Shown in pieces: positions 25,761 to 38,408 of a DNA stretch of 64,000 bases. Position 1 is the stretch's first letter. Every line of letters begins with the position of its first letter. The position numbers and the translations under genes are program-made. Below the pieces are notes generated by a model. The model had not been told where the DNA came from. It ran no database searches and worked only from the letters and a program-made list of their open reading frames with translations. The DNA is from Toxonevra muliebris (Eukaryota > Arthropoda > Insecta > Diptera > Pallopteridae), in NCBI GenBank assembly GCA_963691655.1, contig OY829329.1, forward strand, positions 65,652,852-65,716,851. Reading direction: 5' to 3'.

Positions 25761-27594
25761 TATTCTTTCTCTCTCTTTTCTCTCATTCACTCAGTTGGAT
25801 GAAAAAAGACTCATACAGCAACAATAATTCGAGTTTATTTGATTTCTTCAGCAACAGTCAGCAGAAAATTTCTTTCAAGGCTCAGTTGGTCAACTGCATA
25901 AATAAATATTTTCAAAATTAGTAAAAGAAATTTTTAATCCTTTTACTAATTTCCTGTTTCCTGAATGATTTTCCCAACAAAATTATTTCCAAAGTTTTAA
26001 CCAGTAAATATTTTAAATTTCTTTTTATATTTCTGTTTTAAGTATTTTGAAGCTCATAACTTCATAGCTTATGCTTATTTTGCAAAGAAAACAAATAATA
26101 ATAAAAAAAACACAGAAGCAAAAATTTCAATAATTTCCCTAATTCTGTTTATTAATTTGAAATTTAAATTGACACAGAACAAAATATTACACAAATTAAA
26201 ATTTATAATAAATTTGTGAAAATTTGCATAAATTATAAATGATTGAATATAAGTAAAATACTTATGAAATTATTATGAATATATAAAGATTAAAATCTTA
26301 AATGTTGAAGAAAATTGCAATAACAACAACAACAATTGTTCATTATGCCTAATTAGATTATGGTCAAAATTAAGGCATAATTTGTTATTAAATTTGTGTG
26401 CTGCTGTTAGGAAAATATTCATTATTTGTCAACATATTTAATAAATAATACAAGTGTAAAATTTTGCAAACAGTTAAACATTTAGGTCAATTATGGTGAG
26501 CTTGAAAATGATGAATAGAGAAGGCAGGACGGGTACTAGGAGTGAAGAGTTGAAAGCAATTATATATATTTCATTCTTATAAAAGTGAATTCTGATTGTG
26601 TATCATCAAAAAGTAGAACATGCAATTTAGAGTTTGCTTCTTCTTTTTTCAAAAACAAAACCGAAACTTAATTTTTAATGACTTCAACCACAAGAAAAAA
26701 GTAGCAACACACCAGAACCAGCAGCGCTAATTACTCCCAATACTGTAATATTTCTTCTCAGTGGAGACAAACAATTCAAGTCATACGATTGTCATGCACT
26801 ACAGGTATTCAATGGACCGTTCACCATTGCAACGACATCGCATAGTTTCTTTCCTGTTACTGTATCATCGCCGCATCACCTTGTCATGATGCTGCATGCC
26901 ATCAAGGCCGCAATCATCGTCGTCGTGCTTGAGACATTGAAAATTACTGCAGTTGCCACCACCTGTGGGGAATGTACCTACATAATTGTTCATACACACA
27001 CATCAGTAATATGAACACAGTAAGGTGTATTTGTGTAGCTGCGCGAATTGTAAGCGGATAGCAAAAACTATCAGCATCCGTTTGCGCCATTTATGTTTCT
27101 GTTTTTGTCACACTGTCATAATTAGCAGCAATTAAACGCAAAAATGATTGCCTGCAGCACCTATTATTGCATTGTTTGTATGTATGTTGCTAGTTGCTGG
27201 TGGAAAAGAAACCAGAGAAGATTTTAAATGTAAAGAAATTTTTAGTTCTCTGTTATAATGACCGTGTATTTTAACAATCAGCTCAAGGCAGAATTTAGCA
27301 AAGTTCAAGACCTAAATGAAAAAATGCAAATTCTTTATAGCAATTATGTAGCAGATGCAGTGTCAACGAAGCAGGAGGGGGATGGGTGGGGGGAGATTGG
27401 AAGTTTATATCTTTTCGTTCCTTCAGGAAAGTCTTATTTAAAAATCGTAATTCCTAACAAATCCTTGGAAAATATTAGTTTTGTGGATAAAACTCTCCAG
27501 TTTCAGAAAAATATCTCAGCCATTATGTTCGTCGCGAAATTATATTAAAGAATTGTTGATGGAACTAGAAACTAGCCTTCATCCTAGCCTGATA
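25761..27594. other. Non-coding stretch
   Basis: No gene is supported. A 96-codon open frame at 27258-27548 was inspected; it has balanced composition but no motif or splice context that I recognise. Confidence 0.5.
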
Positions 27595-27595
27595 A

Positions 27596-28343
27596 CACTA
27601 GTTTACAAATGGAAAAAAAATTCTGTGCTAAGAATACTACTATTTTTATTTGTTGTAAGTGTTGAAAATGCCATCAACAAATTTTTTTATGGATTTTTTT
27701 TTTAATTTTTTTTTTTTTTTTTGTTTTTTCCGAAGATAGTTTGACTGTTTTGACCATATCTCGAGAAGACTACAATCAATATGATTGTAAAAGGTATCAG
27801 ATGAAAGACAAATAATTTACCAAAAAATATTTTCCAATCAACTCAGTAGTTTAAGTGCAATCGGTCAAAATATGAAACAAAAAACGTTTTTTTGGACAAT
27901 AATTTAAATCGAAAACTCACTTAAAAAATAATAAAGACTAGAAAACGTAAAAATATGCCCTATTTCTTAATTTTTACATAAAGATGGCACTTTTACGTAG
28001 AGAACCTGGTATTTATGAACTAATACTATGGATAAATACCGAAGCTATGATCAATTATGTATGAAGACCAAAATTCAACTTTTTCTCAATTCAAATTATT
28101 TATTGGTAAATTGTTTATCTTTCATCTGATACCTTTTACAATCATATTGGTTGTTATCTTCTCGAGATATGGTCAAAACAGTCAAACTACCTTCGGAAAA
28201 AATAAAAAAAAAATTTCAAAAAATGATATCTCGAAAACCTAACCAAAAAAAAAATGTTTTAATGGCATTTTCGAGTTTAGTGGTCTAAAGTACATAAACG
28301 AAAAATAGTAACATCCTTAGCATAAATTGGCTGTAAACTAGTG
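27596..28343. mobile_element. Foldback-type MITE with long inverted arms (about 230 bp)
   Basis: The left arm runs from CACTAGTTTACA (27596) to about 27825. The right arm runs from about 28085 to TGTAAACTAGTG (ending 28343) and is its imperfect reverse complement. Matching blocks include TTTGACTGTTTTGACCATAT (27741-27760), ATCTCGAGAAG (27759-27769), ATGATTGTAAAAGGTATC, GAAAATGCCAT and TACTATTTTT. Both ends are flanked by TAA (27593-27595 and 28344-28346). A 3-bp TWA duplication is typical of PIF/Harbinger elements, but I do not recognise the terminal sequence, so the superfamily is open. The interior has no coding capacity. Transcribed, it could form a long double-stranded stem. Confidence 0.8.
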
Positions 28344-28346
28344 TAA

Positions 28347-30379
28347 TCAACCATATCTTCAATTATGTTTGTAGTGTGAATTTTTTTATTGCATCGATAA
28401 TTTTCCTACTGGGTTGTTACTACAATCGTAGTGATTTTTTTTTGAAGAAAAGAGTAATTCAAAAAACTTTCCCAATTTTCTTGTTTCAATACCAATTGTT
28501 TCATTTACCAATTGTTTCATCTCTCTCTCTCTCTCTCTCTCTCCTTCAGCCATCTTGAGTCATACAAGTTCATGTTGAAAAATTTTTATGTTTCTCTTAA
28601 ACTCACTCTCTCTCTCTCTGTTGATGAGTGATTTTACTCAACACTTATGCAATGGGATATAAGAAACAGCAAAAAATTTTATTCCGTTTATTATTATAAC
28701 ATTTGTAGTTGCTCTCTCTCTCTCTCTCTTTGATTAACTCTTTCTCATTTGTTTTTTTTTTCTGGTTTCTTATATCGTCTGTTTGCTTAATCTCCATATT
28801 CTAATTAAAAAATTCAAAGAAAGAAAAATGGAAAGGAAAAACCATTTCACATTTAAGGCCCATTGTATACTTATTATTCTCTTCAGATGCCAACTTCTCT
28901 GCACTACTACCTTTGAATTAATATCTCATGGTCTCTTTTGTTTCACTCTAATATATGATACATGTTCAAGTGCGAGTATTCAAATTCAAATTCTAGCTCC
29001 AACGATCTTTTTCGTTGCTATTAAATAAGTTTTTTTTTAATAAATTCCTCAGCTAGGAAAATATTCAATAATAATTTCTCACAAAATCTATCAATGATTG
29101 ACATAAACTCTTTTAAAATTCAAACGTGACTTTAATCACAGTTCAAGTTATAAAATGCAAAATCCAAACTCTTTAAAGTTTCAGTCAGTGCTGGACTGCT
29201 TGTAGCTTTTATTTATTTATTTAGCGTATTGCATACAGCTGGTAGTTTTATATTACTTCCAATTTTTGCTTTGTGTTTTGCTTCTTTTTTTTTTATATAG
29301 CAAAATTGCATTTTTACCGGCGCAACGGTAGTAAAAACTCCGATTTTATTACCGCTAGCGCGTTTGTTGTTAATTTCATTACCTTTCTTTTCTACCCACT
29401 CCTCCTTCTGCTTTTCACATTCAAACCAGGCGTTGTTGTACACTATGGAATAAGAAAAACAGCAACAATGACAACAACAACTTCTTCCGCTTACAATTCC
29501 TTGTATCTTCTTTATCTACATATGTGCATATCTGTGAATCTGTTTGCTTGTGTAAGTGTAGCAATGTATCTTGCTTTACATTTGTGAAATTGTTGTTATT
29601 GTATCTTGTACTCATTACGCGCTCCATTTCAACTGTGCGCTTAATGTAATTCTTCGTGCGTAACTTATTTTCTTTTGTCTTATTGAGTTGAGTTGCTGTT
29701 GTTGTTTTTTTTTCCTTCTTCTACTCTGTTTCTTTCTCTCTGTGTGTATATGTGCATGTGTGTTTTTATTTGTTGCTTAGTGTATTTGTGTGTATAATCG
29801 TAAAAAATTTAATTTCTTTTCGACAAAACGCTGCATCCATTAAATCGTATTTAATGCTCAAATTATTGTTACTACAACGTGCAGACAACATCAATGTTAC
29901 GTATTCGTTTGTATATACAAACAAATAAAGTAAATTGCTTATATTATGTAATATTGTTGATGAATTTTTTATTTTGTTTGTTTGTTTTTTACTTATGTTC
30001 TTTTTTCGCTGGTGCACTCGATGTAAAATTGAAGCAAAAAAAAAAAAATATTTATAAAACTGCATAATTCATTAGGTAAAATTACATTTAATCCTTCAGA
30101 AAGCCTTACTGAAGAAGCAACGATCATAAGCATTAGCAGAGTCAAGGATAGAAGGAGGTTTTGGGTATATACTTATATTCTACTGCTTACGATCAGTATT
30201 ACTTTTAGATTGTGAAACTCTTTGACCCGGCACATCTGTGGTAAAAAGTAATAACTTTTAAGAGTTTTTTTTTGTTGAACAATTTTATTAGATTTCAGTT
30301 GAACTATAGAAACAATACTTCAGGAGGCTCTACATATATTCATATCAAAGACCATTCTTGAAATTATATTCAAAAATTA
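28347..30379. other. Non-coding stretch with CT microsatellites
   Basis: No gene is supported. (CT)n runs lie at 28520-28543, 28604-28618 and 28712-28728. The remaining sequence is AT-rich with T- and TTG-rich tracts. Confidence 0.55.
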
Positions 30380-31555
30380 TAATGATAAAAAGTTGATGAA
30401 AATAGTAGTAGAAAAGGTAGTAGGAAAAAGAATAGAAAATAATATTTAAAATTGTTGTATAAAAGTAGAAAAAAGGTAGCAGAAAAAGTAGCAGAAAAAT
30501 TACTAAACATAGAAGTACAAAAATAGTTAAAATGGAGTAGAAAGACAGGTAGAAATAATAATAAAAAAATAGTAGTAGAAAAAATTGTAAAAAGTAGTAA
30601 AAACTAGTAATAAAAAATATTGGAAAATAGTGGTACAAAATAAAAAGAAATTGTAGAAAAAATTTATTAAAAAGGTAGTAGAAAAAAGTAATAAAATAGT
30701 AGTAGAAAATATTAGCTGAAAAAGTAGTAGAAAATTATTAGTTGACAAAATAACAGAAAATAAAAAGAAATTGTAGAAAACAAGTAGTAGAAAATAGTAA
30801 TAGAAATAGTAGTAGAAATAGTAGTAGAAATAGTAGTAGAAATAGTAGTAGAAATAGTAGTAGAAATAGTAGTAGAAATAGTACTTGAAAATAAAAGTGG
30901 TACCACACCCACTAATCCAGCAAACTGAAATAATTTGAATTTTAGTACCGTACCATAAATGCCTCCTAAAATATCTCATAATGGAAATTCAGGTTATATG
31001 AAAGGTGCCACACCCCCTTTCTCAATCCCACCCATATTATTGTTGTAGCATGGCATTGTCATTTCTTGTTATTGTACCAAATTTCTGTACTATGCTATAA
31101 ATGGTTCTTGAGATATATTCAAAAAAAACTATTAGAATTGTATGGGAGGTGCCACGCCCACTTTCCTGAAAGCAATTATGAATGGCTATATTTCATCCTA
31201 CCGCCCAACAAAATATATTCTGGAAATTTGATTTCAATCAGTCCAGTCTTTCAGAAGTTACACGATTACATACACACAAAACTCTACGATTATATATCGC
31301 TCATTTATTAAAAGAGTGTCATAACTCAAAAACCCCGATTTCGCAGAAAACGCGTTTAAAGTTTTCAATTGACTCCTACTTTGCAGGAAAAAAAAGAAAT
31401 CTTTTAGTTCTCACGCGCAGAGTTTATAAGATATTAATATGGAATTTTTACACAATATGTAGCGTGGTATAATGAATAATTCTGCGTCATTAACTCAAAA
31501 ATCGTGTTTTTTGACTTATGACAGTCTTTTAGTAAATGAGCGATATATAAAGATT
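30380..31555 (+). mobile_element. Dispersed repeat copy 2, 5'-truncated, interrupted by a MITE
   Basis: From about 30395 it follows copy 1 (17040 onwards) through the GTAGAAA-rich region, the TAGTAGAAA repeat (30790-30885), the CCACACCCACTAATCCA block (30903-30919) and the GGTGCCACGCCC block near 31148. Its AT-rich end is split by an insertion at 31298-31542, and the last bases ATATATAAAGAT resume at 31543. The first 300 bases of copy 1 are missing. No coding is seen. Confidence 0.75.
31298..31542. mobile_element. 245-bp MITE with about 44-bp inverted repeats, nested in dispersed repeat copy 2
   Basis: The left end is CGCTCATTTATTAAAAGAG and the right end, read in reverse, is CGCTCATTTACTAAAAGAC. 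The similarity extends through TGTCATAA and TCAAAAA for about 44 bases. ATATAT flanks both sides (31292-31297 and 31543-31548), compatible with a TA or short AT-rich duplication. The empty site survives in copy 1 at 17960-17973, so both boundaries are directly supported. No open frame of note. A Tc1/mariner-type origin would fit a TA target, but the superfamily is not proven. Confidence 0.85.
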
Positions 31556-31683
31556 TGTTGTTGTAATTTTTTAAAGATAAATATTTTATTCTAATTTTGG
31601 ATATTTCAAAACGGATTTGAATTAGAAATGAACAAAAATTCATAATCGAATTTCCGTTTGTTTCTACAACAATATTACTTTAT

Positions 31684-31720
<37 letters not shown>

Positions 31721-33768
31721 TAAGTAAATGAATAATTTTCCTAAAGAAAATTATTGAAAGAAAAAACATTAACAATTTGAATTCCATTTGTTCCTGAACC
31801 AATTGTTTCTCTCTATTTCTTCTTCATTCTCTGGTTTCGAATTAATCTCACAAATTCTATCAATTTTTTTTACCTCTTTAAAACATAATAATTTCATTTT
31901 AAATATTTTTTGGTGCCTGATTTCTTTGAAAATAACTACATGCACACACACACACACACACACACACATGCAAACGATCAATATTTCATTTTAAGTTCAT
32001 ACGTTTTTCTATTTAATTTTATTTTATTTGATATGTACGTTGTATGCGCAATAATGAATGACTGACCTCTTTGGCAACAATTGCAGTTAAACTCTATTCA
32101 ACTAAATCGCATCTATTTTTTCAATAAATATAAATTTACGAAAAATGTTGAAACAGAATGCACAAACGAAAACGGGAGAAATTTCTGTGCTCTGAGGTGA
32201 ATAAATAAAAAAAAAACACACACACAAACACACGCAAGCAATCAAACAAACAAACGCATATAAGCGAAAGCGAGCCAAACACACAAACACACACACACAC
32301 ACACATACATCTATGTGTATTTATATTTGTAACACACATACGCATGCATGCAACACTGTTTGTGTATGTGAATCTATTTATCTATGTATATGTTTGTATT
32401 TGCCTGCATATGTATTAGAATGTGAATTGAGGTCGGTGTGTAAATATTTGTCAGCGGTAATGGAAATTTATTCTAAGGATACGTTTTCGTTTTTATTTCG
32501 CTCTCTAACGTTTTTGAACAGAAAAAAAAAATAACAAAAACGCATTCGTTTCGTTTCATTTCATTTGGCATATGCTGCTCGACTTTTACTCTGCTACTCT
32601 GGTACTGTTGCTTCTGATCTAAGCATACGCTAAAGGGGCAACAATTTTATATCGGTCCTGCCATCATGAAGCTTAAGGTAGAATGATACCAAACATCAAA
32701 TAAAATTGCATGCTACATAACATCGTTTTGAATGCAAACCCCCACGGCTCGAACCCACAACCCGTACCCTTCATTCTCTCACCCACTGTCGGTCTCTAAC
32801 ATTCCATCAGGTTCTTTTTTCACTTTCCGCTGCTCTTTCCGCCCCCTCAACACTATGACATTTATCCACTTTTACAGTCCGACACATATGTGCGCACATT
32901 ACATTTCCACGTGTATGAAAAATTTCACTGTAAAATAACTGCGAGCTGAAGAAAAACTCATACATGTATGAAGGAATTTGAACGATGAATTGTGAAGGGC
33001 AAATAACAAATAGCAAGCAAGAAAAAAAGAAATACAAAAAAAAAAAAATCAAATGCAGCTAGGATTTGAAAATTCGCTTATTTTTTTTTGTATTATTTCG
33101 GTTAATATTATTTGTCAATTTGTCGCTTAAAGCTATTTACCTATCGCATAAATATTTGTATGTTATTTTTAAAAAACAAAAAGCATTTCTGAAAGTGTTT
33201 TAAAGAATATATGAAATTCCGTTAAACCATGCGCAAAAACTGAACAGATTTATTAATTAAATTTGAATTGTAAATTCTGGGAAAAAAAATTTATTTAACT
33301 TAAATTTTTGTCTACTCTTTTTTTTGGTCAAGTTCATTTTGCTCTAGTAGAGCGCAGCTATTTACATGTATCTATGCTTAAACGTAACTACTCGTATGTA
33401 GTAGAAGGAATATTTTTTATCATCTTCGTTTGTGTCTTTTATGCTTTTATTACACTTGAGCTACAAACAAACATAAATTTTATATTCAGATTTATGAATA
33501 TGCAAAAAGGTGAAATTCCATTAAAATTTTCTTTTATATTATTCTCTATCTCTTTTTATTTTCTATGATTGCACAAACACGGACACACACACAAGCACAC
33601 ACCGTGCGAAGTAGCATCATTGAGCACAGGGTGATTCAAGTACTAAAACTTAAAAATTTTCACTCATACAGAGTTCGTTTCAATAAAAAAAAGTGCTCAG
33701 ACGATCATTGTGTATGGGTAGGTGCCCATAGCTGCTATAGAAAGATTAAAGGATTATTTTGGGTAATA
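31556..33768. other. Non-coding stretch with CT and CA microsatellites
   Basis: No gene is supported. (CT)n lies at 31688-31718, (CA)n at 31942-31968, and CA-rich runs at 32215-32308. Confidence 0.55.
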
Positions 33769-33796
33769 TATCGATAATTCGTTAAAAGTATCGATA
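33769..33796. promoter_or_regulatory. Pair of TATCGATA (DRE-type) motifs
   Basis: Two perfect palindromic TATCGATA octamers lie at 33769-33776 and 33789-33796, twenty bases apart. In Drosophila this octamer is the DREF-binding DRE and overlaps the BEAF-32 CGATA site. The match is exact, but no adjoining gene or start site is visible, so function is inferred. Confidence 0.35.
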
Positions 33797-33822
33797 AAAA
33801 ATCGGAAGGAAATTCGATAGGG

Positions 33823-33968
33823 TAAGGCTGGATTCACTAATCGAGTGCCGCACTATCCTTTTGTTTTTTTTTATATGAAGTTTTTATGCTCTTAATTTAA
33901 AGAGCGAAAAACTTCATATAAAAAAAACGAAAAAAGGTTGCGGCACTCAGTCGGTAAATCCACCTTAA
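33823..33968. mobile_element. Near-palindromic short MITE (about 145 bp)
   Basis: The two halves are inverted copies around about 33896. The left arm reads TAAGGCTGGATTCAC, then GAGTGCCGCA, TTTTATATGAAGTTTTT and GCTCTT. The right arm mirrors these as AAGAGC, AAAAACTTCATATAAAA, TGCGGCACTC and AATCCACCTTAA. The loop is only a few bases. A related solo terminus sits at 8360-8395. TTAA occurs at the right edge, but I could not define a target duplication. Confidence 0.75.
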
Positions 33969-33974
33969 TAAAGA

Positions 33975-36060
33975 CATGAAACGATCAGTCGAAGCCGAGG
34001 ATCAAAGAAGAGATTGACAGAGAGATAAACGATGAGATAAAGATCGATAAAGATAAATAGATCGATAAAGATAAATAGATCGATAAAGATAAATAGATCG
34101 ATAGAAAGATCTTTGAAGAGATCGATAGGAAGAATGATGTAGAAATTGATAGAAACGTAAATAGAGAGATCAATAGAGAGATCAATAGAGAGATCGCTGG
34201 AGATGTTCATGAAAAGATTAGCAGAGAGATTGATAGAAAGATAGATGTAGAGATCGGTAAACGGAAAGATCGACAGATGGATAGATAGAGAGATTGATGA
34301 ATATATTAATAGAGGGACATGTGAAAGACTAATGAAGAGATCGTTAGGAAAAATCAAAAGAAAAATCGAAAGGAACATTCATGGAGAAATTGATGGGGAA
34401 ATCGACAGGCAGATCGGCAAAGAGATTGGTTTAGAGATCGATAAGAAGATCGGTAAATATCGATAGAGATATCAATAGAGAGATCGATGGAGGAATGGAT
34501 AGAGAGATTGATGAAGAGATGAATAGAAAGATTATAAAAAAGATCGATGAAGAGCTCAGTACAGAGATCGACAGGGAAATCGAAAGAAAGATCGATAAAG
34601 CGATTATTGATAAATATATTTATAGAGAGACATATAAAAATATTGATAAAGAGATTAATAGGAAGGTCGATATAGAGGTCGATGCAGAGATCGAAAGAGA
34701 AATTGAAAGAAATATCCATTGAGAAATTGATGAAAAGATCAACAGGCAGATTAATAGATAGATCGATAAGAAGATCTATAGAGATATCAATAAAAAGCCC
34801 GATTGAGGAATAGAGAAAGAGAACAATGAAGAAGTCGATGGAAAGGTTAATAGAGAAAGAATTGATAGAAAGATCGGCTAAGAGATCGGTACAGAGGTCG
34901 AAAGGGAATTCGATAGAGCGATTAAAAAAAAAATCGATTGAAATAAAGAGATCGGTAGAGCGATTGATAAATATATTAAGAGAGAGACATATAGAAAGAT
35001 TGATAAAGTGATCGATGGAAAAATCGAGAGAGAAATCGAAAGAATTATCCATAGAGAGATTGATTGAGAGATCAGCAAGCAGGTCGACAAAGGTATTGAT
35101 GAAGAGATCGATAAGAAGATAAGAAGAATAAAGAGATCGATGGAGAAATTGGTGCAGAGATTGATGAAGAGATCGATGAGAAAATTAATAGAGAGATTGA
35201 TGAAAACATTGATGAAGAGATTGATAGAGAAATCGCTGGAATGATTAATTAAAAAATCGATAGAGATAAAAATATCGACAGAGCGATTGATGAATATATT
35301 AATAGAGAGGCATATTAAAAGATTATTAAAGAGATTTATTTGGATGGTCGTTGGAGAGATAGAGAGAGCAATCGAAGGGAATATCTAAGAAGGAATTGAT
35401 GGAGATATCCATAAAAAATTCGTTAGAGATCGTTAGAAATATCAATAAAGAGATTGACGGTGGAATCGAGAGATAAATAAAAAGATCGATGGAGAGACCG
35501 GTACAAAGATCAACCTGAAAATCGATAGAAAGATCGATAGAGCGATTAATAAAAAGAGCAATGGAGATATAATCTTCAATAGAGAGATCGGTAAAGAGAT
35601 AAATAGAGAAAATGAAAGAGAATTTATGGGAAACTTGATATATTGACAAAGAGATTGGTAGAGGCATCGACAGGAATATCAATAGAGAGATTAATGAAAG
35701 CATTGATTGAGAAATTGGTAGAGAGATCGGTTGAGAGATCGGTAGAGAGATTGGTGGAGAAATTGGTAGAGAGATCGGTAGAGAGATCGGTAGAGAGATA
35801 GGTAGAGAGATTGGTAGAGAAATTGGTAGAGAGATCGGTAGAGAGATCGGTAGAGAGATCGGTAGAGAGATCGGTAGAGAGATCGATTATAAGATCGATA
35901 AAGAGAGCAACAGAGTGATCAATAAGAATCTCGGTATGTATATCAATGTAGAAATCAATCGAAAAATCTATCAAATGATCGACAAAAAATTAATAAAAGA
36001 ATCAATTTTAAAATCGGTTGAGATCGAGAAACAAATTCATAAAGATAATGAAAGAGATAA
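33975..36060. repeat. Degenerate 12-bp tandem array, AGAGAGATCGAT type
   Basis: About 170 units of a 12-base motif, clearest at 35715-35885 where AGAGATCGGTAG repeats almost perfectly. Some stretches show an 18-base variant (34035-34100, CGATAAAGATAAATAGAT). The period is divisible by three, which explains minus-strand open frames of up to 232 codons (34354-35052) with a DLSI four-residue repeat. Units carry ATCGAT or ATCGATA and GAGAG. Confidence 0.93.
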
Positions 36061-38408
36061 AGAAAAAAATTTAAAAATAATTCAACACTTCTCTGCTAAA
36101 ATTTTTGAGCTTTCTATTTTAATTCATCACAAAAATCTTCAAAATACTTCAACCTGTATATTTATACCGAAAACATTCATATACTCATGAATAAGAAAAT
36201 GTCGTTTGTCTTTTTGTGTGTGCCTGTGTGAATGTTGAATGGAATTTAAATAAAAAAAAAAGACAAACAAACAAACAAGTAGAAATAAAACTGCACCATA
36301 AAGATGAAGTAGAAGTAGAAGAAGAAAAAAAAGAAGAAGCCAAATCGGACGCATTCATACGCAGTCGAGGTGAAGTAAGCGAAACTACTAAGAAGCTGAA
36401 TAAAGGTATTCGCTCAAGCATTCAATGGGATACAAAATATAGTAATGCACTGAGCTCAGCTCAGCTCAGTTCAATGAAAATCGTTTCTGTTTTTTATCTT
36501 TTTTTGTGCTTTTTTTTTGCATATCTGTTCTTTTCTCATATATTTATAGGTATTTGTCTGTGTATATGCGTATATGTGTGTGTGTGTGTACATGAGATCT
36601 ATAGAGTTTTATTTGTGAATCACTTTTTGTTATAATTCATAAACTCATATTTAAATGCATCAAAGGAAATAAAGACAACGTTAAAATTTTCAAACAAAGT
36701 GGGTTAAACTATTTTTGGAACTTAAGTACATTTAAGCTTTATATATTTACTAGATTAAGATTTTTTAATTACTGTTTTCATTTGAAATATTATTATTTTT
36801 TTTTTTTATTTATTTGAAAAATTAAAAGTGAAAGAAAGAAAAATCACGAAAAGTTGAATTAAAATTGAATTAAATTCAATAAAAGCAGATTTTAGTCTTA
36901 TTAATACATAAGCTGCAAGCAAACACACAAATATACACATAAATTATGCACACACACACACACACACACGCGCACATAAGTCACAATCACAAACAGTAAA
37001 ACAAACCACAAGAACACGCCCACATGCTTAAAGTACACATACATGTACACACCTCTGCTTCTACTTCCGGATAGAGACAGTGAGACAGTCAAGCTCTGCT
37101 ATACATAAGTCAGTTTCAGTTGGGATCATTTTCATTGCCACACCAGTAGCGTGATTGCTTTACAGCAGCAGCAGCAGCAACAACAACGGCAACAACAATA
37201 CGACGACGTAATCCGTTTTAAGTGCAAAGTGGCTGCGATAATAGCGGTTTTAAAATTTAAACATAAACCTTGCATCAAATTACAAACAAAGAAGCAAGCA
37301 CACACACACACACACACACACTTACACATGTTTGCATATACAACACTATATTACTTACTGCTTTAACTCAACACATACACACACAAACACTAACACATCT
37401 CTCTCTCCCTCTCTCTCTCCCTCTCTCTCTCTGTCTCTCTCTCTCTCTGACATAGCTTCTTAAGCTACTTTCAGTTCAGCTTTTTGTCGAAATACGTGAT
37501 ATTTTCATTGTTGTTGTTGGTTTGCTGTTGTTCTTGGTTTGCTGCTTTTACTTGTTGTTATTTATTTACTTCCCTGGAAGTTTTTGCTGCTGCCACACGC
37601 GCACTGCAGCTGTCAGTACTAAATGAAAAAAAAAAATGTAACAAAAATGTAAGAAAAATTATTTGAAACGCTTAAATCTTTTAGTGCAAATAGCAGCTTC
37701 CACTTTTACTCTTGTAAAATAGTTAGTTTTGGATTTATTTTAGGATATCTACCCCCCTCCCTGCCCCTCTAGAAAAAAGAATAATATGTTTTTAAATATT
37801 TAGCATGGAATTATTAACACCTGAAAGGTATAAAGGAATCATGTGTTAGGTTTGACTAACTTTCTTCATTAGTTCTACTAATTTGTCATCACTTATTCGC
37901 CCATTTGTTTACTCTTTTTGGCAGCCAGTCAGCGTAAGCGTGGGTTGTTTATCTTTTTGTTTATTTTGAAAAGTTTTACATACTAGAAGTACTGAAAAAA
38001 AAAGCACTGCGCCCATAAAGAGCACAGGCGTTTCATGTTTTTTCATTACAATACGCTCCTTGTCATTCATAAACGCTTAATAGTTGTTTACTTTTATGCT
38101 TATGAAAGTCTTTTATAGATATTTATATTATATATGATAATGTTTGTAGAGAATTGACACAAGAAGATTAAATTAATTCAATTTCATAGTCTCCTTTTCA
38201 TAGTTTTATCGCAATTTGATTGTGCGTTATAATTCTGAAGTCTAACAGACTCTACTACTTATATATAGTTTTCTAGTCTACATATATAATTTTCTCAAAA
38301 TTCAAATGTATTCGGATATTATTACCCAATTTTACTAAAAATATACCTAAAAGTATGCAACTGTTATTAAATACAATTTTTTGGAAAACTCATTCATTTA
38401 CGAAAATT
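36061..38408. other. Non-coding stretch with CA, CT and CAG microsatellites
   Basis: No gene is supported. CA-rich tracts lie at 36947-36970 and 37299-37322, a CAG/CAA tract at 37164-37198 and CT repeats at 37397-37450. CCTAAAAGTATGCA appears at about 38348. Confidence 0.55.

Noticed and set aside
27258..27548. 96-codon plus-strand frame as a gene
   Set aside because: Composition is reasonable but there is no motif, no splice context and no recognised relative; a frame this long can occur by chance.
34354..35052. 232-codon minus-strand open frame with DLSI repeats
   Set aside because: It follows from the 12-base period of the array and lacks any non-repeat coding sequence.
33975..36060. CRISPR array
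   Set aside because: The repeats are contiguous, degenerate and without unique spacers, in eukaryotic DNA.
37164..37198. Polyglutamine-coding exon
   Set aside because: The CAG/CAA run is open but the flanking frame is short and the window is full of such repeats in non-coding DNA.
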